Source of the DNA: Saccharospirillaceae bacterium | Lineage (GTDB): Bacteria > Pseudomonadota > Gammaproteobacteria > Pseudomonadales > Oceanobacteraceae | Assembly (NCBI GenBank): GCA_021208685.1 | Contig: JAJOJJ010000017.1 | Coordinates: 1 to 64,000 of the forward strand | Reading direction: 5' to 3' | Length of the DNA stretch: 64,000 nt | Translations under genes and position numbers: made by a program | The notes under the pieces: generated by a model | Seen by the model: the letters and a program-made list of their open reading frames with translations, nothing else | Databases searched by the model: none | Told to the model about the DNA's origin: nothing | Shown: positions 27,001 through 36,919 of the stretch, piece by piece | Position numbering within the stretch: the first letter of the stretch is position 1 | Layout: every line of letters starts with the position of its first letter

Positions 27001-28521
27001 TGTCGGATTGTCTGGGTTGTCTTGCAGGCGCTGGCGAATAACCGGCTCCAGGGCCGACTTGATCAGCTCCTGTACTAAGGAATCGGGTGTGTAGTAACTA
27101 CCGCTGGTTTTACGAGCATTACCTGCTGTTGAGCCTTCGCTGGTAATGCCGACAAAACCAAAGGTTTTCGCCGGCAGGTTAATTTCTGGTACCAGTTCCA
27201 GCAGGCTTTCATACACGCTGCCCAGTTCTTCCGGGCCCATGTTGCGGTAATCAATGGGAACCGGGGAACCATTGTGGATGGCCCAGCGTAAATGGCGCAT
27301 AGCACTTAATAAATGCAAATTACTCAGGCTGGATGCATCCAGTTGTGGGCATTGGTTACGGCTGAACAACCCACCCAGAGCTGGTAACGCCAGGCGCACT
27401 TCGCCATTGGCCAAGCCGGCAAAAACGATACGCAGAGACTGCCACTGATCGTCAAAGCGGTTCAAGTTACGGCGCTTAAGACAAGCATCCCGCAGACGTC
27501 CTAAGGCATACCCTTGTGCGTAAGCACGGCGAGCCAGCTGGTCGGCTTTGGCATTTGCTTTGCCCGCTGCCGGTTGCGGATGTAGCAGTCCACGCTCTTC
27601 GACGGTAAAGAGGAAAATCAATCGGTAGATGAGGCGTAATAACTGCTGAAAATACTCATTTTTGCTGAGCTGGCCAGTTTCTAATTGCTGGCGCAGCAAT
27701 TGGTTGGCTGGATGCTGAATAAATCCTTCACCCAGAGTTAACAGGGCCTGTTCAACGCCCTGACGGAGACCATCGCGTACGCGGGTCCCTTCGTTTTTAC
27801 CTTGCTCGCGCCAGGCCTCCCAGATACAACCGTCCGCTGCGCCATGTGGATTGGCACGGCTAGCGTGCAGTATCCGCCATAACGTAGCGAATTCACTAAA
27901 GCGCTGCCCCTGCAAAATGTCTTCAAGATCAAACTCCAGAAAACTTGGGCGCGTCAGGCTTGCTGCGTCACGCAGCAAGCGCAGTTGCTTGCCGTTAGAG
28001 ACGATCGCCCACAGGTGCTCGTCGCTGGCATTAAGAAGTTCTTGTGCCAGCTGGAAGGCGGACTTCTTACGGCTGCCGCTCCCCTCAATAGCAAAGGCTT
28101 CGAGGCTGTCGTCCAGCTTGCTGTTAAAGGGGGCGACAACAACCGGTACATGCCCCGCCATTAAGGTGACAGGGTAGCTACGCTCATTAACGGTGATAGG
28201 AGCTGTGGGCTGGATGCGTGCATAGCCCAGCGCATCGCGCAGCAATTCCTCAACAAAAGTACGGGTGACGTTTCCGGCATCCAGGTCACTACGCTGCAGC
28301 TGCGGTGCAAACTGTTTCCATTGAGCGCAGGCTATCTGAAACGCACGGCTGTATTCATCTTTAAGCTTCAGGCCTTTGGGAACTTGGTAATCGGCTTCCG
28401 TCTGGTGTTCCGCCTGCCCCAAAGCCGCTTTTTCGAGCTGATCGGGCAGAAACAGGCCGCCTTCAAGGGTGATACTGGGCAGGCTGAATGCGCTTTTGAT
28501 CTGACGTATTACTTTTTTCAT
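24067..28521 (-). CDS. Eco57I-type N6-adenine DNA methyltransferase (large)
   Basis: 1484 residues. The methyltransferase core has [15 protein letters not shown], motif I [14 protein letters not shown] (about 517-528), [25 protein letters not shown] and motif IV [11 protein letters not shown]. A restriction-like N-terminal region of about 430 residues (EERGLLHPQ and [11 protein letters not shown]) and a long C-terminal specificity-like region follow the plan of PglX/DrmMI-type enzymes. It would methylate host DNA at one adenine per site to mark self. It starts 9 nt after the SNF2 gene stop, so it belongs to the same transcript. The target sequence is unknown. Confidence 0.88.
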   Translation of the reverse strand: [1484 protein letters not shown]

Positions 28522-28530
28522 GGGGATTCC

Positions 28531-31305
28531 TTACAGCGCATCCGGCAGCAATACATACACACCAATCAGGTCGACCGGCAGACACGCCTTAACGCTGTAC
28601 TGGCCTACGTCGCGGGCGGCTTCCCGTACCCGGCGGTGATCGGCTAATAATGCTTCAGCCCGGTCATTGGCTATCCGTTCCAGTTTCTCTTGCTGACTGG
28701 CCATAAAATCCAGTGCCTGTCGAATCTCACGGGCCATAGCCTCTTTAGAAAGGTTGCCTGTTGGAATGCATTCCAGCAGTTGGTTCACCTGATGCCCAAC
28801 AACCCACTCAGGATTAGTACGCCCCTTCACTGCTACCGCCAAGGTTTCTTCGGCCATGAGCTGAAATGGTTCGTTACGGCGTACATATTCAAGTTGATGG
28901 CGCAAACGTAGCAGGTAGATGGTTGTCACCATGTCTACGGTATTGGTTTCAGCGGCTGCACAACGTGCAGCAATATTGCTATCGCCTTGCAGACTTTCTT
29001 CCAGCAGGTGATCCGCCAGAATGCTGACCAGCGGGTGGCTTCTGTGCAGCTCATTAAAATCGAGCAGCAGAGGTTGATCGATGCCTTCGTCCTCCAGTCT
29101 CTGCCGCAGGTTTACCGGGGTGAATTGCGGTGAGAAGCGGAAACGATTCCCACGCACGACATCCAGTGGGGAATTCAAACGTGATGTAGCTGTTTGTACA
29201 AAACGCTGCACATCAGCATGTGCGCCCAGCGCTTCCTGTTGTTTTTGCCATTCGGGCATCACTTCTTCGGGTTTAAGTGAGCGCTGGGCAAATACTGTAC
29301 GGTTTGCTTTCGCCTTAACCAGGGCATCCTGCCACTGGCTCTGAACCGGAGCTAACAGCTCTTCGGCATCAGCAAACATATCCTGGGTATAGGGTGCTGT
29401 GACTGAGTTACGCTTCATCAGTGCCGCTTTCACTAACGCCTGATTAATGCGACTGTCATCTTCAGGCATTGGTACCAATACCCCCAGTTCTTTCTGGATG
29501 GCTTCACCTTTGCGAAGAATGACATTCAATACGAAACCATCGACCGGGTTATCCTGACCATAGAGCATGCTGCAGCGAACTTCGCTCGCTTGTTGGCCAA
29601 ACCGGTCAACCCGGCCTTCCCGCTGTTCGTGGCGCGTGGGGTTCCAGGCCAGATCGTAATGAACTACTGCAGTGAACAAGTGCTGAAGGTTGATACCCTC
29701 TGACAAGCAGTCTGTGGCGACCAGAATACGTTGTTCCCCAGCCTCCATTTCCTCTACTTTTATGCGCCGTTCTTCTGGTGTGAGCTCGCCCGTAATGGAT
29801 TCAACCAGCGCTTTAGGAAAGTGCTTCCGGAGATGTTCAGCAACATAATGGGCTGTGGCGATGTAGCGACAGAAGACAACGGGTTGGAAACCTTCAGCAA
29901 TCAATCCCTCAAGATGCTGGATTAAAGCGGACAGTTTGGGGTCTCCCTTTTTACCGCTAAGCCGTTCGGCCTCATCGATTAATCGTTGCAGTGATTGATT
30001 CTGTAACTGAGCGGGTGGTTCCAAATCGGACGACATCAGATCATCTGCCTCACCATCATGCAGACGTTCGTCGCTCAGGAGGTCGTCGTTACTTTCAATA
30101 CCTTCGAGTCGATTGTTTAGCGCTTTAACAGCAGCCGCGGGGGAGGAGGCAACACAACGCAACAATGCCAGGGTTGCGTACCAGATAAGACGGGCACTGC
30201 TTTCTCCTTGCTGCTCAACGCTTTCGGCTAATTCAACACAGTAACTTTGTACGGCGTCAAAAAACGCACCCCAGTCGCCATTGAGCTTATAGGTCACTTC
30301 TGACTTCATACGGCGAGGGAATCCACTGCCGTCATTGGTTTCGGCTTGCCATTCGGCAATGTCCTTACGGCGACGCTGCACAAAGTGACGTGCAAGTTCC
30401 TGCCGTAGCGGGTGGCTGGCAGAGGTATGCTGCTGTAATTCAGCAAACTTGGGCTTGAGTAGTGAGATCAGGTTATAAAACGCACTTTCGTCACCCGAAT
30501 GTGGCGTTGCCGTCAACATAATGAGGTGGCGGTCGTCGTTGGCTGCCAGCCGTTGTAATAATTCGAAGCGGAGTTGTTTACCCTGGCCAGAGGAGGCGCA
30601 GGTATGAGCTTCATCAACAATTACGCATTCCGGAGCTATAGAGAGAAAGTGCTCTCTGTGTCGTTCGCTCTTGATGTAATCGAGACTTACAACAATCACA
30701 GGGAAATGGTCCATCAGGTTCATACCATGAGGAACTTCGCGTTCAACACGGCTGGCTGTTGCCGAAGTTAAAGCAACAGCCTGTAGGTTGAAGCGGTTTG
30801 CCAGTTCCGATTGCCATTGCTCGACCAGATGCGGTGGACAAAGAACCGCTAGCCTGGACACTTCACCACGGTCCATCAGTTCACGGACAATCAGGCCGGC
30901 TTCAATGGTTTTTCCGATACCGACGTCGTCTGCAATCAGCAAACGTACCGTGTTTAAGCGTAATGCCATCAAGAGCGGTACCAGTTGATACGCGCGTGGC
31001 TCTACAGCGATATTGCCGAAAGAACGAAAGGGGCCTCCGCCAGTTCGTAGCTTCAATCGCAACGCATCACGCAGAAGCAAGCCACCGGAATGACTCCCCG
31101 GCTTTTCCGCATCAGGCCAAGGGAATGTGGCTGATCTGACAGGCTCAATTTCGAGCTCCGGGATGAGGGCAATAATGTCATCATCCGTTCCACCCAACGG
31201 TCTTAGACGCAGCCAGTCATTAGAAGACTCACTTTGAACGACCCACTCGCGGCCACGGGCATGAACCAGATTGCCCGGCACATAGTTATGTTCTTGTGTC
31301 ATCAA
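28531..31305 (-). CDS. SNF2-family helicase (DrmD-like)
   Basis: 924 residues. The Swi2/Snf2 motifs are: motif I IADDVGIGKTIEAGLI (about 124-139), motif II IVDEAHTC, motif III LTATPHSGDES, motif V VATDCLSEGINLQ and motif VI QREGRVDRFGQ. Long C-terminal helices follow. This is the group that includes DrmD of class 1 DISARM and similar defence helicases. The gene overlaps the DUF1998 helicase gene (ATGA) upstream and precedes the methyltransferase by 9 nt. Confidence 0.88.
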   Translation of the reverse strand: MMTQEHNYVPGNLVHARGREWVVQSESSNDWLRLRPLGGTDDDIIALIPELEIEPVRSATFPWPDAEKPGSHSGGLLLRDALRLKLRTGGGPFRSFGNIAVEPRAYQLVPLLMALRLNTVRLLIADDVGIGKTIEAGLIVRELMDRGEVSRLAVLCPPHLVEQWQSELANRFNLQAVALTSATASRVEREVPHGMNLMDHFPVIVVSLDYIKSERHREHFLSIAPECVIVDEAHTCASSGQGKQLRFELLQRLAANDDRHLIMLTATPHSGDESAFYNLISLLKPKFAELQQHTSASHPLRQELARHFVQRRRKDIAEWQAETNDGSGFPRRMKSEVTYKLNGDWGAFFDAVQSYCVELAESVEQQGESSARLIWYATLALLRCVASSPAAAVKALNNRLEGIESNDDLLSDERLHDGEADDLMSSDLEPPAQLQNQSLQRLIDEAERLSGKKGDPKLSALIQHLEGLIAEGFQPVVFCRYIATAHYVAEHLRKHFPKALVESITGELTPEERRIKVEEMEAGEQRILVATDCLSEGINLQHLFTAVVHYDLAWNPTRHEQREGRVDRFGQQASEVRCSMLYGQDNPVDGFVLNVILRKGEAIQKELGVLVPMPEDDSRINQALVKAALMKRNSVTAPYTQDMFADAEELLAPVQSQWQDALVKAKANRTVFAQRSLKPEEVMPEWQKQQEALGAHADVQRFVQTATSRLNSPLDVVRGNRFRFSPQFTPVNLRQRLEDEGIDQPLLLDFNELHRSHPLVSILADHLLEESLQGDSNIAARCAAAETNTVDMVTTIYLLRLRHQLEYVRRNEPFQLMAEETLAVAVKGRTNPEWVVGHQVNQLLECIPTGNLSKEAMAREIRQALDFMASQQEKLERIANDRAEALLADHRRVREAARDVGQYSVKACLPVDLIGVYVLLPDAL

Positions 31306-34300
31306 ACAGGGTTCCCATCCGCACCGAAAACATCGGCGTGGTTACTGAATAAGGTTGTCCACTGAGAGCGGTCTGATGCATCAATACATGACCACCCTTT
31401 GTCAGTTAGAGTGTGGATGATGTCGGCTGATGGCATCTCGGTAAATACCAATACCCTCATGCCTTTATATTGTGCCGTTGCTGTAGCGGCGCCACCTGAG
31501 ACGGTTACATACCGAGCATCTGGCTGTTTCAAACCGAGTCTGGTCAGTTCGGCCAGAAAATCCGTAGCGATATCATCATGACCATCCGCTGGTGACGTCG
31601 ATGTTTGTGCTGCCGAAACCAGTTGAACACTGGAGTTTGCCAATGCAACCAGAAGCCTTAGGGCATCTTGGTTACGACGATTGATATTCACGTGGTCTGG
31701 CTGGTTAAAGTAAGACAGCAAACACTGGTAGCACCCGGCTTCACACAATGAATTGCCAAGCTCATCCTTCTTTTCAGACTCATAGAGCTTATCTGCATCC
31801 CAGATACCGCCATCGGGCTTTTTGAAATGCATGATTTCAAGCGCCTTACTTGCCACGATTGCCAGACTTTCGGGCTCCGTAGCAAGGCGTGTTAATACGC
31901 CTGCGCCACCCTCTGCGGCTTCATAAAACAACAACGACTTGCGGTCGTCCAACTTAGGCAGCGGCTCTGCAACTAACTCTGACTCTTCAATCTGAAAGGT
32001 CATCTCGACACCGCGTTTAAGTGCTGCTTGCACTGTTGCCATGGCTTCCAATGAAGGAGGCATTAGCGGCGCCAGAATCAGCAGGTTTCGATAGTCCTCC
32101 ACAAAAGGGACAATCCGCTGATTAGCGACTTTCTCCATCACACCTTCATCTTGAGAGCTCTGATCATTTTCTTCCGTGTCATCCTTGCTCCAGAGTCCCG
32201 TAATAGGGTTGATGTAAAAACCCAGCTGGTTTTTATCTTTGCGTCGGCGCCAGCCTCGGTTAATACGCCAGATACGAGCCGCAGGCGCATAGGTCAGTTC
32301 GGCCAGACTCTCTCCGTTGGCACTGACGACCGCTTTTTCCATTTGAACCTTGCCATCTCGACCAGGTAGGAAACGATATGTGGTCTGAAGATCAAAGCCT
32401 TGTCGTTGGCGTTCTTCATCATTGATGGAAATACGTTCAACTGGCTGAGTTTCGACGGTTTCAACACGATAGAGTTCTTTAACCCAATCCCCTTCACCGA
32501 GAAGAGCACCACAGTTTTCACATAGATCAACAAGCGGCTCACCTGAACCTGGCTGTCCTAAGTGTCCATATCCGCACTGGCTGCATACTCGGGAAGTAAT
32601 AGTTGCCAATGTGCTATTGCCGGAAATGTGATCACTATTTCCAACGTTGAGCTTCGCACGGACGACCCGGTACATACGGCCCTGATGGTAAATAAGACTG
32701 CGGGGGCCAAATTCTGAAAGCGCCAGGAAGCGTGGTCTGCTTACCATACTGCCTTCTTCATCTTTACCAGCCTGTCCTCCACGACCAGGAATCCAGGCCA
32801 TTAATGGCAGACGGGGGAAGTTATACCCTGGTAAGAAACCTTGGCTTGCTAAATATCGGTAGGTATAAAAGTCCGAATTCTGACCGTTCGATGTTTTCTG
32901 TAGTTGGTTGTACTGATTGGATGCATCCACCCAACGACGCCTAGCATTGGTTCTCTCTTTGTCGGTAGATGTATGGCTCTTAGTGATTGCCTCGGCCATT
33001 TCCATTTGTTTGAGGGTCGATTCAACCAAGGCTCGCCAACGATCAAGCGCTTTAGAAAAGTTTTCTGGGGCGTGCTGAATCACCGAATCGATATAGTCCG
33101 GAGTGAACCATGTACTGGTATTGAGTTCACCCTCAAGCTGTTTAATTACTCCGTTAGCCGAAATACGAGCCTTAGTCATCACTTCAGGATCAGATAGCTT
33201 GTCCATCAGTGAATCCAGTAACGGCATGGATTTCACTTCCGGATTTACCAACGGGCGGATGCTACTATCCAGCTCAACTTCTGCTGCAGCCAGCCATACC
33301 GCTTGCAGGTGACTCTCAATCAACTCGCGGTTGCTCAGATCCAGCGTTGGGGCTTTAACAATGCCATGAACCATTTCGTTGGCATTATGGAAAAACCACT
33401 GGTCATGAGGGCTCAACGAAGCACAGTACGTAATTACCAAAGCTTGCTGGCCTGATCGACCAGCTCGGCCACTGCGTTGGGCATAGTTAGCAGGGGTTGG
33501 CGGAACATTTCGCAGATAAACCGTATTAAGTGCAGAAATATCTACACCAAGCTCCATGGTGGGAGAGCAGAACATGACCGGCAAGCGTTCTAATGGGGCT
33601 TCATGTCCAGGCTCATCCAGCCAATCTTTCTGATCTTTCTCAGTAAAGCGGAAGCGTTGTTCCAGCAACTGACGGCGTCCTGCATCTACCTGGGCAGTGT
33701 GTTCCTGCGCCTCAAAGTAGAACAGCGGATGACTTGGCAGCTTCAAAAGCTCTGCAAGGTTTAGATAAAGCTGACGGAAATACTCGTTTGTACTGCTGCC
33801 ATCGGTATGGATTTCATCGGTTAAATGCCAATCCAGAGCTGATGCATTGAGTCGGTAACCTGCCAGCCCCTTTTCAATGTTGTATTTTTGGACGTATCCA
33901 TACATCACCGACACTTCAAGTAAGGCAGTAATGATTTCAACCCACTCATCGTCTTTCCAGCTAGAGACTTGACCAGCAAAAGCCGTGTTTTTCCAAAACT
34001 CAGCTTTTTTGAGGATCTTAACAATGCGCGAACGTTTACCTGCAGTCACCAAGTCTGTTCTTGGCTTACCACGGTACTCAGGACGTTTAGTTAGAATAAG
34101 AAACCTTGATGTTTCCAGCTTTTCGTCCGATGCGAATGCCCAGCGCTCATTCAGGTAGTTATAAGCACTACTTTTGGCTTTATCTTGTTCAACAGGGTCG
34201 AGATAGCGACTCTCTAAGCACAGTGCTCTGCGCATTTCGTCAAACAATACTCGGCAAAGGTTTTCCCGGTTGAAGGCATTCAGTTTGGTTAGAGTTGAAT

Positions 34301-36587
34301 TCTTAGTATCTTTGAATAAAGCTTCGTCTGAGCAGAAATCACTCAAGGATTTATAACCAATCTTCAATAATGATAGCTGGTCAAGATTAGGGTTGTTGAA
34401 GCGCCAACCGCGACGCAGGTCGCGTAATAGGCGGTAGCCAATAACATAACGAAGGGTGCGTTGTGCTTCCTGGCGTGCCAGCCCCATTAATTTGGGGGTC
34501 CGCAAATATTCAGCCAGCGTACCTTCATCGGTTCGATTGAACCCTAGGGCTTTGAAAACCTCTTCAGCCAGATGCTCTTCGTCCAGCTCTTTATTGTTCG
34601 ACTGCAATGCTCCGATTAAACCAGCCCGGAGTGTGAGTAAGAAAATAAAATCGTTGAAATGGCCAGCCTGAAGAGCCGCATCCTGACGGTTATCTGTGAA
34701 ACCAAGCAATTTTCGAGGATCAGGAATGCCTTCCGGCAGTTCTTTCATGGAAAACAACTGACGCAAGGCCGACAAGGTGAGAATGGTGGTTGCTGAGGAA
34801 CGACCCTCACCAGAAAGGCTCGCCAAGCGGTTTGTGTCTTTTCCCTGAACTTCATGATCCTGGCAACAGTTCAGACATAAACGAAACTTGCCGGGCAGGT
34901 ACCAAAACTTTTGACCACTACCGGATAGTCCATCAGGACTGACCATGAACTCAATAGGTTGTGAGTTTTTGTAGCCAGCTTTGATCTTCGGTTCCGCTTT
35001 AGAGAAGTCTATCCAGCTCTCAGGAAGATCTTCCAGCCTACCTTTGAACTCAAGCTTGTCATGGTGCGGACACAGAAAACCAAAGTTAACCTCATCGTTA
35101 TCTTCGGTTGCAATTTCATCAATATCGCGAGGGTCAAACCGAATTGGGCCATGAGTTGTTTTCCAGACAGGATGGTACTCCTGCCCACAGTCTCGACAGA
35201 AGTGGGTCGAATAAAGCTGAATTGCCTGTTCCTGCCGACCTGGTGCAAAACGCTGGGCATCGAGTGTAACTGTTCGACGCGTCGCTGCTTCGAGCGTTGT
35301 CAGAACCTTGCCTGGCCCACTGATAAATTGATGTAGTTTAAATGCAAAGGGAGCGCGACCCTGAGGGGTTCGGATGTCATGCGCAGCGACTAAAAATCTC
35401 TGCAGTGCGGCAGATGCCTCCTCTTTACTAACGCCAGCATCAGACGCCAGCACTTCAGAGGCTGAGGCTAGTGTTCTGGGCTGAGCACGTTTAGGAGGCT
35501 CATCTGATGGAATTTCAATTCCTAGGTTTAGCTCTACCCATATTGCCAAAGGGCAACTCTGAAACTCTTCAAAACTGTTCCAGTTATATTCTGTTTTGGC
35601 TATCTCGTCCTTGAGGAGATGCTTGATGGAGGCAACATCCTTTGATTGAGATGTTACTCGCTCCAGTGTCTCTCCAATTACATCATGCTCAGTGATGTTC
35701 GCACCGAATAGCTTACTGGATACTTCCGCCACCACGCGATTACGGTCAGCTTGCTTACCAGTACTGGACATTGTGGCTGACGTGCCTATACACGTTAGTG
35801 CTGATGCAGCCAAACGCTCCCGAAGCCGACGAACAAGAACGGCAACATCCGCACCCTGACGGCCCCTGTAGGTATGCAACTCATCCAAAATCAGGAACTC
35901 CAGCCCCTGACAATTTTGCACTACCCTACGATCTACTTCTTCGTAGCGAGTCAGAATCAACTCTAGCATCATGAAGTTTGTCAGCAGGATATCCGGAGGA
36001 TTGTTAGCAATATGCTCTCGTTGAGCTTTGCTTTCCTGGCCGGTGTAGCGAGCAACCGTAAAAGGGCGCGACTCCTCGGAAAACCCTTCCAGGAACTTGT
36101 TCAGCTCTTCAAGCTGACTGTTAGCCAAAGCGTTCATCGGATAGATAACGATTGCTCGAGTCCGAGGCTTATTATCCTGATCTTTGCCTTTCAATATGGC
36201 GTCAACAACTGGGATAAAAAAGGATAGGGACTTACCAGAACCAGTACCGGTCGTTACTACGAAGCTTTGCTTTTTCTGACCTTTGGCTAAGGCTTCGATC
36301 TGGTGTTTATAAAGGAAAAGCGGATCTGACCTGCCCTCTGTCTTTCCAGTTCTGAAGATCTCGGTACATAGGGGATGAAGCGTGCCCTCGCTGGCAAGTT
36401 CTTGAACCGTCCCCTGACGTTTGTAGTTCGGGTTGATCTGTATGAGAGGTTCTGGCCAATACCGCCCCTCTGAATACTGCTGTTCAACTACAGATCGAAT
36501 ATCTTCAGCGGCGATTCTTACAAAGCTTCTGGAAAACTTACTGTACTCATTTACCAGCTCATCCCTAAAGTCAAAGACGTTTTCCAT
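31302..36587 (-). CDS. DEAD/DEAH helicase with DUF1998-type C-terminus
   Basis: 1761 residues, first gene of the operon. The helicase motifs are TTGTGSGKSLSF (113-124), LILDELHTYRGRQG (DELH about 235) and QRSGRAGRSGQQA. Cysteine clusters follow, including HFCRDCGQEYH, CSQCGYG and CENCGALLG, and the end has CEAGCYQCLLSYFNQ, typical of DUF1998. The combination in one chain resembles DruE or a DrmA-DrmB fusion rather than the separate DISARM genes. It is likely the large DNA-translocating sensor of the system. A GGA-rich ribosome site precedes ATG 36587. Confidence 0.88.
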   Translation of the reverse strand: MENVFDFRDELVNEYSKFSRSFVRIAAEDIRSVVEQQYSEGRYWPEPLIQINPNYKRQGTVQELASEGTLHPLCTEIFRTGKTEGRSDPLFLYKHQIEALAKGQKKQSFVVTTGTGSGKSLSFFIPVVDAILKGKDQDNKPRTRAIVIYPMNALANSQLEELNKFLEGFSEESRPFTVARYTGQESKAQREHIANNPPDILLTNFMMLELILTRYEEVDRRVVQNCQGLEFLILDELHTYRGRQGADVAVLVRRLRERLAASALTCIGTSATMSSTGKQADRNRVVAEVSSKLFGANITEHDVIGETLERVTSQSKDVASIKHLLKDEIAKTEYNWNSFEEFQSCPLAIWVELNLGIEIPSDEPPKRAQPRTLASASEVLASDAGVSKEEASAALQRFLVAAHDIRTPQGRAPFAFKLHQFISGPGKVLTTLEAATRRTVTLDAQRFAPGRQEQAIQLYSTHFCRDCGQEYHPVWKTTHGPIRFDPRDIDEIATEDNDEVNFGFLCPHHDKLEFKGRLEDLPESWIDFSKAEPKIKAGYKNSQPIEFMVSPDGLSGSGQKFWYLPGKFRLCLNCCQDHEVQGKDTNRLASLSGEGRSSATTILTLSALRQLFSMKELPEGIPDPRKLLGFTDNRQDAALQAGHFNDFIFLLTLRAGLIGALQSNNKELDEEHLAEEVFKALGFNRTDEGTLAEYLRTPKLMGLARQEAQRTLRYVIGYRLLRDLRRGWRFNNPNLDQLSLLKIGYKSLSDFCSDEALFKDTKNSTLTKLNAFNRENLCRVLFDEMRRALCLESRYLDPVEQDKAKSSAYNYLNERWAFASDEKLETSRFLILTKRPEYRGKPRTDLVTAGKRSRIVKILKKAEFWKNTAFAGQVSSWKDDEWVEIITALLEVSVMYGYVQKYNIEKGLAGYRLNASALDWHLTDEIHTDGSSTNEYFRQLYLNLAELLKLPSHPLFYFEAQEHTAQVDAGRRQLLEQRFRFTEKDQKDWLDEPGHEAPLERLPVMFCSPTMELGVDISALNTVYLRNVPPTPANYAQRSGRAGRSGQQALVITYCASLSPHDQWFFHNANEMVHGIVKAPTLDLSNRELIESHLQAVWLAAAEVELDSSIRPLVNPEVKSMPLLDSLMDKLSDPEVMTKARISANGVIKQLEGELNTSTWFTPDYIDSVIQHAPENFSKALDRWRALVESTLKQMEMAEAITKSHTSTDKERTNARRRWVDASNQYNQLQKTSNGQNSDFYTYRYLASQGFLPGYNFPRLPLMAWIPGRGGQAGKDEEGSMVSRPRFLALSEFGPRSLIYHQGRMYRVVRAKLNVGNSDHISGNSTLATITSRVCSQCGYGHLGQPGSGEPLVDLCENCGALLGEGDWVKELYRVETVETQPVERISINDEERQRQGFDLQTTYRFLPGRDGKVQMEKAVVSANGESLAELTYAPAARIWRINRGWRRRKDKNQLGFYINPITGLWSKDDTEENDQSSQDEGVMEKVANQRIVPFVEDYRNLLILAPLMPPSLEAMATVQAALKRGVEMTFQIEESELVAEPLPKLDDRKSLLFYEAAEGGAGVLTRLATEPESLAIVASKALEIMHFKKPDGGIWDADKLYESEKKDELGNSLCEAGCYQCLLSYFNQPDHVNINRRNQDALRLLVALANSSVQLVSAAQTSTSPADGHDDIATDFLAELTRLGLKQPDARYVTVSGGAATATAQYKGMRVLVFTEMPSADIIHTLTDKGWSCIDASDRSQWTTLFSNHADVFGADGNPV

Positions 36588-36851
36588 TCCTACTCCTTGT
36601 ATGTCCTATGGCTTGCCAAATATTGCCAGTTGATAGCTCTTCTCATTATTGATGGATTGTACAGCAGCGGGCAACAAAGGGTAATTAATGCGTTCCGTCA
36701 CACAAAAGGATGTGTCGTATTTTTAGACATACGAGGACTTGATGTGCAGAGTATAATGGTCTGGTTTGAACGGTCGACAACAAGTGACCAAATGCGGGAA
36801 GCTTTCAATCTGTCTTCCAAGAAGACTCGATTCGTTTTCTTGTAGTCACTT

Positions 36852-36873
36852 TTTGGTCACCATTTGGTCACCA
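36852..36873. repeat. Tandem 11-bp repeat beside the tRNA remnant
   Basis: TTTGGTCACCA is repeated head to tail (36852-36862, 36863-36873). Another cluster of GAGACC/GAGGCC repeats with about 10-12 bp spacing lies at 37357-37388, on the far side of the tRNA gene. Short tandem repeats flanking a tRNA 3' end are typical of integrase arm-binding sites. The rest of 36588-37229 has no supported gene. Confidence 0.5.
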
Positions 36874-36919
36874 TTGAATTTTTGTTAGTGGCTACTATCG
36901 CGGGAAGTCTTGCTGGGAG

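Noticed and set aside
18503-36587. Calling the operon classic DISARM
   Set aside because: No PLD-type drmC and no separate drmB are present, and additional helicase and HNH genes are coupled; the link to DISARM is kept only as a relationship.
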